Below, one piece after another: positions 11,498 through 19,321 of a DNA stretch of 30,000 nucleotides. The notes beneath the pieces are model-generated. The model ran no database searches. It was not told the origin of the DNA and saw nothing but the letters and a program-made list of their open reading frames with translations. A program made the translations under genes and the position numbers. The stretch comes from Symbiodinium natans. Taxonomy: Eukaryota; Sar; Dinophyceae; Suessiales; Symbiodiniaceae. The stretch spans positions 187,501 to 217,500 of the forward strand of contig CAJNDS010002344.1 in NCBI GenBank assembly GCA_905221605.1, in the 5' to 3' direction. Numbering within the stretch: position 1 is the first letter of the stretch; every line of letters starts with the position of its first letter.

Positions 11498-11566
11498 AGG
11501 GGGGGGGGCTGATTTCGGCTCAAGTCTCAAAGTCGTTTGACAACTCCAAGGGGAAAACTTGTCGAG

Positions 11567-14500
11567 ATGACAGTCATGGTGCCTCGGGTTCTGCCGGTGA
11601 TCCTGCTATCCCTGGCAGTTGAAGGCCACACTTGGTGCGAAACTTGGGGGCGGAAGTTTAGGGGCTGTTCGGGGTTTTAGGGTTTCGGGCTAGAGCTTAA
11701 GGGTTGAAGGCTTAGGGTGTTTTGGGTTACCCTAAGCCCTAAACCCTAAACCCTAAAAACCCTAAATAAGCCCTTTAGAGCTTAGGGTCTAAGGCTTAAG
11801 GTAATGGGGTTTACAGGGTCCACGTCTTGCCCCTGCTCGTCCCGAGCCACCGACTGAGGCTGGTCTTAAAGATCTGGCGCTAGGACTTAGGGTTTAGGGT
11901 TTGGGGTTTAGGTCTTAGGGTTTAGGGCTAGGATTTAGGACTACTAGTTGCTTACGAACCCCCCAAAATAAAACACTGTAATGCCTATGCTACCCTTATC
12001 AGGAAGACTGTTGCAGATTTTTTTGGGGGGTTCTTAAGCAAATAGTAGTTTAGTGTCTAGGTGCTATCAAAAACTATCCGTGTGCGCCTTTGACAGCCTT
12101 TCAAAGGGAACATATTTCCCCATCGTCAGGGGTGTATGGAGTGACGGAGAGCTCAACCCTAAACCCCATAAACCCTGTAAATCCTCCTTCATCTTTATGG
12201 GCGGTTTTTGGTGTGTAGGGTTTCTATGATTGGGGTTTAGGATTCGCGTCATAAGGCTCGAACGTTGAAACCTGGACGCCCCACCCCCGACAGTTGCAGT
12301 TCCCTTGGGGGCGAGGGGGGCTGTACTTGATTTGCTTGCTACATGAAGCCATACTCGCCCGAAACTCTAAACCCTCAACCCTAAGCATACGTATGCCTAG
12401 AAAGAGGGTTTCAGGTTTGGAGTCCAGCTTTGGGGTATGTCAACCCGAATAACGCTGAACAAACCCAAGGCCTCAAGCGCTGAAGACGTAAACCCCAATC
12501 CCTCTATCGAATCCCTCTACGCAAGCCCTTTTCAGCATTTTTTGCCACCCTCGTATGCCCTGTAAGCACAACCTAAAATCCCTGTTCAGGTTATATGGAC
12601 CATAAACCGAATAGGGTTTATTTAGCCCTGAGCCCTAAACTCCAAACCCGGGTTCTTAGGGATTTAGTGCCCCTAAACCCTAAACCCTAAACCCTAAACC
12701 CTCAACCGATTCAGGTGACGCCTTTCGCAATGCTGCCAGAGGCAGCGAGAACGAGCCAGCGGCGTGCCAAGATGGCGACATCGAGGCCACAGCCACACCT
12801 CGGACCCAGACCCCTTTACTGTCTAGGGAATTTAGGGTTTGGGAATTTAGGGTTTACGGTTTAGGGTTTAGGGTTTAGGGCTTAGGGTTTAGGGTTTAGG
12901 GTTGAGGGTTTAGGGTTTAGGGTTTAGGGTTTAGGGAATATAGGGTTTAGGGTTTAGGGTTCAGGGCTTAGGGTTTAGGGTTTAGGGTTGGGATGTTCCC
13001 CCCCCCATATTCATTAACGGTCCATAATAGGGATTACAGCCGGGGGGGGGGGGGGGGGGACCAAAATCCCTATTATAAGGACTGTTAGTATAAGTGACAT
13101 CCCAAGTTTGGGGCTTCCGATTTTGTTTGGGGAAGGGGGGGCAGTACACAGCAAGTTAGTTGCTTGGTTCATCTGGTGTAGCGAAGCACGATGACTTCGA
13201 GAGCTGGTGGCGGGTTTCAGCGCCTGTAGCCAGGCTGCGCCTGTGCCAGCAAAACTTGATCAAACTAAGCTCAAGGGTACAAATTCTCGAAAGTTCTTTC
13301 GCAGACTTAGAACGATGAGAACAACATTCTTAGAACACCAGCTTTATGGGCAAAGCAGCTGGTAGCAGGTAGCAACAACATGTCGCAGCCTAAACTCCAA
13401 GTCCTGAACCCTAAGCCCTGCAAAAAACCTTCCATCCTAAACCCTCAGGAAAATCCTAAATGCCGTAAAGCCCCCAAGTGTCTTCAGGGTTCATATGGAG
13501 GTCGCCACCTCGTTTAGACTTTGTAGGGTTTAGGTTGGGACGTTTCCCCATGTACTGGCAGTCCTTTGTAGGGATTATAAAAGGGGGGATGACATTCCCT
13601 ATTAAGGTTTAAGGTTTAGGGTTTAGGGTTTAGGGTTTAGTAAGGGCTGTTCGTCTAAAGGAGAACAGCCCAAGGTTAAGGGTTTAGGGTTATATACCCC
13701 ACCTCGCACAGTTCCATCGGCCACCGAGAAGCCGGTAGGGGCCGTGGTAGCCTTCATCCCGGCCAAGCCCTATGAAGTCTAAAGCCCTGAAAAAGGGAGT
13801 TTGGGGTTTAGGGTTTAGGGTTTAGGGTTTAGGGTCTACGGTTTCCTAAAGCCCTAAAGCCAGGAAGCCCTAAAAGCCCTTAAGCCCTCAATCCCCCTCA
13901 CGTGGCACAAGGAGCTAAAGCCCTAACCCCTACAACCCCTCACATGGTACCCGTAGCCCCCCTCACATGGCGCATGAGCTGCGACCCTAAAGCCTCAGCC
14001 CCCCTCACGTGGTACAAGCAGCAAGCTGCTAAACCCTAGACACTAAAGCACCCTAAGCCCCCCCCGGCACGCGGTACAACGAGGTAAATAACCTCAACCC
14101 TAAACCCTACACCCTAAACCCTAAACCCTAAACCCCGGGCCCCCCCCCCCCCCTCCCCCGCACGCGGTACACGGAGCAAGGATGCATAGCGTATATAAGG
14201 GTTGTATGTATAGTGTATAGAAGGAAAATGTAGCAAGGGACGCAAACGAAGGGCCCTAAACCTTAAACCCTAAACCCTAAACCCTAAACCCTAAGCCCTA
14301 AGCCCTAGACCCTAGACCCTAAACCCCAAACCCTAAACCCTAAACCCATACTTTTCGGGAACCTCAGCTACAAGGAGCCAGGATGCAAGTCTGTTTGCCG
14401 GTGGCTGGGCCTCACGTCCTCGACGAAGAACGGCCACTGTGAGGCCTGGGGGCCAGGTTTTTTTTCGAGATGCTTGGGGGGAGGGTTTAGGGTTTAGGGT

Positions 14501-17500
14501 TTAGCGTTTAGGGTTTAGGGTTTAGGGTTTAGGGTTTAGGGTTTAGGGCTTTTCGAGATATCTAGGGAGACCCAAGGTTATAGTGTTCTAGGGTTGTAGG
14601 GTTGTGGGGTTGAGGGACTTGGGGGTATAGGGTTGCGGGGGGAAGACTTGGGGTCTTAGGGTTTAGGGATGTATTTATTGCGAGGGTAGAGATACTTCGG
14701 TTGCCTAGGGTTGCAGGATTACAGGGTTCTAAGGTTTAGGGTTTTGGGGGAAAACGACGGAGGGTCTAGGATTTGGGGTTGTACTTTCCTTGATTTCCTG
14801 ACAACGTTAAAGCCTTCTCCGTCCTCTAGGCACCTGTAGTCTAAGCACCTGATGACCCGACCAACGTAGTCGTACTAGGCAAGTATATGGAATGTTTCAG
14901 CCGGTTTGTCATACGGATAAGGGTTTGTACGCGCACATGTGGCCTTCCCATGGGGTTGGAGAGCTGAAGGTCCAGCCCGCAAGCCCTCGAAACCCTAAAC
15001 CCTAAACCCTACACCCTAAACCCTAAACCCTAAACCCTAAATAAACAAAAAAAACACACCCCAGGACTGGGTCGAGAAGCTCCAGACTGTGGGGAAAGGC
15101 GCTCCCCCCCCCCCACCTAAACCCTAAACCCTAAACCCTAACACAGGGATGAGGGCCTGTTGACAGCAGCGCTTTCAGGAAGTTGGCATCCTGCTACCAA
15201 ACTCTGTCGAAGTACACACAGCAAGATTTCTTCTCCAGGTAGGCCGCCCTTGGGATATTTCATATCTTATCTTCTCTCATTGGGTTTAAGGGGATCATGT
15301 TCAGGAATCTTTTCCCGAGGGTTTTAAGGGCCATCCTCGTTCCTTTCTGACTCTCACTGCCATCTAGGCTCGCTCAACAAGCCATGTGCCATACATGGGG
15401 CGGGGTTGCCACAAATTGGGAAACTTCCAACCCTAAACCCTAAACCCTAAACCCTAAACCCTAAACCCTAAACCCTAAACCCTAAACCCTAACACCAAGG
15501 CTTTTAGCATGTGGAGGACAAGGGATGCCCCTCTGTGGGAAAATGCTCACAGAAGAAGGATCGAGAGGGGCGCTGGGTTAGGATTTTTTTGCCCGATTCT
15601 AGCCGTCTTTAGTCAGGGTTCTGGAAAATTGTTCATACTTGCGGCTGTGGATTGCAAGGTTGAGAGCTTAGCCCTAAGCCCTATAGCCCTAAACCCTATA
15701 GGGTTATAAACCCTAAATCCTAAACCCTAAACCCTAAACTCTCCGCAGGTGCTGATGCCGCCAACAGGAAGGCAGGAACCTACAAGGTGGGTGCCTCTCA
15801 GGAGCTTGATTAAGGGTTTAGGGTTTAGGGTTTAGGGTTTAGGATTTAGGGTTTAGGGTTTAGGGTTTAGGGTTTAGGGTTTAGGGTTTAGGGTTTAGGG
15901 TTTAGGGTTTAGGGGCCTGAATATCGCTCACAAAGAGAGAGGGTCTTCAAAGGAAGGGGACCGCGGCCTTCTCTAAGGAGGCCTAGAAGGGAACCCTTAC
16001 TCTAATTACTCCCCCTACATAGTATATGTATATATACATATACATCTAGACCCTAAACCCTAAACCCTAAACCCTAAACCCTAAACCCTAAACCCTAAAC
16101 CCTAAACCCTAAACCCTAAACCCTAAACCCTAAACCCTAAACCCTAAACCCTATATATATATATAATATACATATATATATATATGTATATATACACACA
16201 CACACACCTTTTGTAGTCCCTATATACCTAAGTAGCCCCCAAATAACCCCCAGAGAACCCCCAAGGTGCTCTACAAAAGAGCTTCCAAGCAGTGCTCTGT
16301 AGACCCTAAGCTCGAAACCCAAAACCCTAAACCCTAAACTCCAAACCCTAAACCCTAAACCCTAAACCCTAAACCCTAAACCCTAAACCGCTTCCAAGTG
16401 CGCAGGCCGGTGCGTGGTACAAGTTCTGGGGTCACACTTCCAGCATGGAGCCCTTGATCAGGGTGCTCAGCACGTCTCTCGGAGGCAGGATTTTCCCGAA
16501 GCCCGAAGCCCTAAACCCTAAACCCTAAACCCTAAACCCTAAACCCTAAACCCTAAACCCTAAACCCTAAACCCTAAACCCTAAACCTGGACCCTGAGGC
16601 CTAAACCCCAAGCCCCTGGAACCATAGAACCCTAGAACCCTCGAGGCCCAGAGCCCTGAAACCCTGCAAGCAACAAAACCCTAAACCCTAAACCCTAAAC
16701 CCTAAACCCTAAACCCTAAACCCTAACGCCTCTCTGAAAGGCTTCGGGCTCTCCAGCATGCCTTATAATATGACGTAGGGTTGGCTTTAGGTTTTTAGGG
16801 TTTAGGGTTTAGGCTTTGGGGTTTAGGCTTTAAGGTTTAGGGTTCAGGGTGTAAGGTTTAGGGTTTACATAACTTGTTGGGATTCAGTCGTTTCATTAGT
16901 CTACCATCCGATCTAGGGTACGCGGTACCGTAGAACCCTGCAGAACCCTACAACCCTAAAGCCATAAAGCCCTCAAACCCTAAAACCTTAAAGCCCTAAA
17001 ACCCAAAACCCTAAACCCTAAACCCTAAATCCTTAAAACCCTAAAGCCCTAAAGCCTTAACCCTAAACCCTAGAGCCGGCAACCTCAGTCCTAGGACGCA
17101 GAAGTAGTCGATCCCTGTTTGGGATGAGGGGTTTGGGACTTGGGGTTTAGGGGTTTAGGGGTTTAGGGGTTTAGGGTTTAGGGTTTAGGGTTGAGGGTTT
17201 AGGGTTTAGGGTTGGGGCTGTTGGCTGACCCACAAGATTAGCGTGTTTGTCCCTGTGGTCTCTGCAGAGCGTGTGGGGTCTGTGGAGCTTTTTAAACCCT
17301 AAACCCTAAACCCTAAACCCTAAACCCTAAACCCTAAACCCTAAACCCCCTTAGGGATTCAGGGGCCTTGGGGTTTTGGGTTTCGGGTCGGGTCGTAGGC
17401 TCCTTGCACCACTCAATCTCTTACGATCACCATGTCAAACCCGCGCAGCTCTTCGAACCCTGAGCCCAAACCTCGGGATGTTCCCCTTGTACTAAGAGTC

Positions 17501-18531
17501 CTTACTGGGGATGATAAGAAGTACCGATTAAGGACTGTTAGTATAAAGGGGAATGAACCCTTACCCCAAACCTCGGGATGTTCCCCCTTAGCCTTATACT
17601 AACAGTCCTTTGTAGGGATGATAATAAGTAGGGGGTACCAGAATACCTATTAAGGACTGTTAGTATAAGTAGGAATGAACCCTCGTTATGCCTATGTGCC
17701 AAGGAACTGCCAGAAGCAAGAGCTCGATTTCTACTCAGCCGCGCTGTACCAGCTGATTGAGCTTCTGGTCTGCAGCATTTCGGTGGGTGGGGGCTGTTGT
17801 GTTAAGCAGTTCGTCTTTGTTTCATGGGCTGCCTTTTCTCAGGTGTTCCGGCAAGAACTAAGAACAGGGGGCAGTAAAACTCCAAGCCATAGAATCGGAA
17901 AAGGCAACTCACTCGTTTGGCTTCCAGATTCCTCGTGCCGTGTCCGCATGATGGCGGTACAAGGTATGAGCGACGAAGCCCACGTAGCCCCCCCCCCCCC
18001 CTCCCCCTAAACCCTAAACCCTAAAGCAGGAACTTGAAGGAGGACAAGCCGGAGAAATACGCCAAGTACGAAGACGAGCTGAAGATACTGCAAGGGAGCC
18101 CTGGTTTATCAGCGCAAGGCTTTTGGGCCACAGATCAAGGGATTAAGACTCGCACCCCTAAAATTGTACCCCTAAAGGTTCCCCCAATACACGCCCGAAG
18201 GAAGCTCACCGATGTGGTCAATGAGAAAATCGCGGAGCTCGCCGACCAGAGCGATGGTTTTGCAACTCGTCTGGCACATATGTGGGGGGGGGGAGGGTGG
18301 GGGGAGGGCGGGGGGTTTAATCAGGGACCCCTAATATCGACCCCCCAAAGAGAGGATCGCCCTTATAATTACTAAGGACACGCTAAATATGGTAACCCCG
18401 CATATTTGTTGGGGGTGAGTCTGCTTTGGGGATTCGTATGCAACGCCAAAAGCCCTGAACTCGGGTTTTGGGTTTCAGATTTCAGGCTTCAGCAGCAGGC
18501 ATATGCGCAGGGTGCATGGCTTCGTGCTTAA
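11567..18531 (+). CDS. Unrecognised secreted/luminal cysteine-containing protein, about 18 exons
   Basis: Exons read: 11567-11624, 12715-12774, 13182-13238, 13712-13766, 14368-14443, 14901-14969, 15065-15100, 15179-15238, 15368-15385, 15508-15571, 15749-15786, 16406-16484, 17399-17454, 17714-17782, 17843-17850, 18030-about 18077 (or 18093), 18201-18256, 18479-18531 (TAA). Phases are compatible and give about 319 residues. The start is chosen because the ATG begins a signal peptide (MTVMVPRVLP then VILLSLAVEG). Later motifs include DFESWWRVSAP, GAVVAFIPANYK, GCKSVCRW, HCEPVCHTDKGLY, MWPSHGVGELK, DKGCPSVGKC, GAWYKFWGHTSSM, GSLHHSISYDHHVKP, EKYAKYEDE, and a terminus QQQAYAQGAWLRA. The paired cysteines suggest disulfides. 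No known family was recognised. The weakest joins are 15100/15179, 17454/17714, the 8-base exon at 17843 and 18077/18201; the first exon could belong to a separate gene. Confidence 0.55.
11948..12050. repeat. Inverted-repeat element, family C, in first intron of the secreted-protein gene
   Basis: The left end CTTACGAACCCCCCAAAA pairs with the right end TTTTGGGGGGTTCTTAAG. The core (GCTACCCTTATCAGGAAGA) matches, inverted, the element at 10484-10605. Confidence 0.7.
12832..12988 (+). repeat. Telomere-type (TTTAGGG)n tract
   Basis: About 20 units with sporadic variants (CTTAGGG, TTGAGGG) run straight into the family A element that begins at 12988. Confidence 0.85.
12988..13105. repeat. Inverted-repeat element, family A, with central G run
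   Basis: The left arm TTGGGATGTTCCC...AACGGTCCATAATAGGGAT pairs with the right arm ATCCCTATTATAAGGACTGTTAGTATAAGTGACATCCCAA. The hairpin centre is a run of about 17 G. Related copies or halves lie at 1662, 8362, 13534, 17471, 17571 and 22799. Confidence 0.75.
13534..13673. repeat. Family A inverted-repeat element interrupted by a telomere-type tract
   Basis: The left arm TTGGGACGTTTCCCC...GGCAGTCCTTTGTAGGGAT and the right arm CCCTATTAAGG...TAAGGGCTGTTC...GAACAGCCCAA belong together, but the right arm is split by about 35 bases of TTTAGGG units (13607-13641). Confidence 0.65.
13889..14182. repeat. Six-fold degenerate repeat around CCCCTCACGTGGTAC
   Basis: Copies of CCCC(T)CAC(G/A)TGG(T/C)(A)C with a following AAGGAGC-like tail are seen near 13893, 13936, 13956, 13999, 14058 and 14156, spaced 20-100 bases apart. 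CCCTAAA units lie between some of them. This is the intron between the exons at 13712 and 14368. Confidence 0.6.
14256..14346 (-). repeat. Telomere-type (CCCTAAA)n tract
   Basis: About 12 units, including CCCTAAG and CCCTAGA variants, lie just upstream of the exon at 14368. The next intron has the opposite orientation (TTTAGGG at 14482-14550), followed by degenerate GGGTTGTAGGG-type sequence to about 14760. Confidence 0.8.
15287..15345. repeat. Dispersed intronic sequence, family E, copy 1
   Basis: The stretch GATCATGTTCAGGAATCTTTT, then GAGGGTTTTAAGGGCCATCCT, recurs nearly unchanged at 26535-26583. Both copies are on the same strand and outside recognised exons. Confidence 0.65.
15427..15493 (-). 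repeat. Perfect (CCCTAAA)n tract in short intron
   Basis: Nine uninterrupted units lie in the short intron between the exons at 15368-15385 and 15508-15571. CATGTG occurs at the upstream exon end (15383) and at the start of the next exon (15508). Confidence 0.85.
15811..15914 (+). repeat. Long (TTTAGGG)n tract
   Basis: About 14 units with only one clear substitution (GGATTTAGGG), in the intron following the exon at 15749-15786. Confidence 0.88.
15930..16300. repeat. Family F inverted-repeat element containing a (CCCTAAA)n core and TA runs
   Basis: The outer sequence at 15950-16020 (AAGGGGACCGCGG...GAAGGGAACCC) and the inner sequence at 16216-16258 (TAGTCCCTATATACCTAAGTAGCCCCCAAATAACCCC) correspond, inverted, to the element at 19676-19950. 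Between them lie a TA-rich palindrome, about 14 perfect CCCTAAA units (16051-16152) and (TA)n/(CA)n runs to 16206. Confidence 0.6.
16316..16388 (-). repeat. (CCCTAAA)n tract upstream of exon 16406
   Basis: About ten units, one reading ACTCCAAA, end some 17 bases before the exon acceptor at 16403-16405. Confidence 0.85.
16505..16730 (-). repeat. Two (CCCTAAA)n tracts in one intron
   Basis: Tracts at 16508-16586 and 16676-16728 are separated by degenerate CCCTGGAACC/CCCTAGAACC sequence. The same intron later contains TTTAGGG (16795-16865, 17135-17212) and CCCTAAA again (17293-17347), so orientation changes several times within one intron. Confidence 0.8.
17471..17676. repeat. Two family A inverted-repeat elements in tandem
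   Basis: Both copies begin CCTCGGGATGTTCCCC (17471 and 17571) and end with ATTAAGGACTGTTAGTATAA (17527 and 17649), followed by GGAATGAACCCT. They lie in one intron, between the exons ending at 17454 and starting at 17714. Confidence 0.75.
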
Positions 18532-18659
18532 GGGTCGGCGGTGTACTTGGCTTAGGGGATCATCTCACAGGGGATTAGGCTTCAGGGTTTAGGGTTCAGG
18601 GTTTCCGGTGTACATCGGGCTCGTCAATACACTATGGTCCTTTGCAAGGGTGCTTATAT

Positions 18660-19018
18660 TGTGACATTACGGCCCTGTAGACGAAACCCAAGAAACTGAA
18701 GCAAACGAAAATTAATTACAGCAAGAATGACAATAACGGTAAAACTCATAATCACAATAATGATATTAATAATACTAATACCAATACTAATACTAGTACG
18801 AATACTGATACTGATACTGATACTGACACTAATAGGAAGAAGACGAACAAGGATAATAAGAATATGAATAATTAAAAACAAATAATAATAGTAATAGTAG
18901 TGGTAATGATAATGATAATGATAATGATAACAAAATAGTTCTAATAGTAATTACTATTAGTATAAGAACAATTATATTATTAGTAATAATGCTAGCAAGA
19001 AAATATTATTAATAGGTG
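18660..19018. repeat. AT-rich low-complexity island 3' of the secreted-protein gene
   Basis: Dense AATAAT/GATAAT/ACTAAT triplet-like sequence includes four tandem AATGAT units near 18904-18927. It resembles the reverse complement of the T-rich block at 7740-8160. No gene is seen in it. Confidence 0.65.
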
Positions 19019-19079
19019 TTGAATGAAACAAGAGCATCACTACTCTGACCCTGAGCCTCACGAAGTGCCGAAATCCCAA

Positions 19080-19321
19080 AACCCTACACCCCAAAAGCTC
19101 TGGACCCCAAACCCCTACCTCTGAACGCTAAAGCCCCTAAAGCCCCCAAAGCCCTAAAACCCCTAAAGCCCCCCACTACAAGCCTCAACCCTGAGCCCTA
19201 AACCCCTAAACTCCTAAACTCCGAAACCCCTAAACCCCTAAACCCCTAAACTCCTAAAAGCCCTAAACCCCTAAACCCCTAACCCCTAAACCCCTAAACC
19301 CTAAATCCCTAAACCGGTCAG
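19080..19321 (-). repeat. Degenerate CCCCTAAA-type repeat tract
   Basis: Units are mainly CCCCTAAA (one base longer than the telomere-type CCCTAAA) with many variants such as CTCCTAAA and CCCTAAAG. An ATG at 19023 with a short open frame (MKQEHHYSDPEPHEVP) precedes it; this might be a first exon of the next gene but is unsupported otherwise. Confidence 0.6.

Larger units (their letters stand above)
9238..11566. other. Spacer between FBPase and the secreted-protein gene, with unassigned coding-like fragments
   Basis: Telomere-type tracts lie at 9276-9350 (+), 9548-9622 (-), 9741-9877 (+), 10182-10245 (+), 10352-10405 (-) and 10725-10830 (+). Coding-like fragments between them cannot be joined into one gene: 9899-9960 (LAEADAQLGCLEG), 10245-10342 (an open frame starting VILDAAVLLSALVVRT), 10405-10470, 10888-10948 (HFDEDRMDRGGSFNLEHF then stop) and 10998-11060 (LSKRDFFLQIRISDD before a GTGAGT donor). 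A small plus-strand gene may hide here, but start, stop and order are unresolved. Confidence 0.4.
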
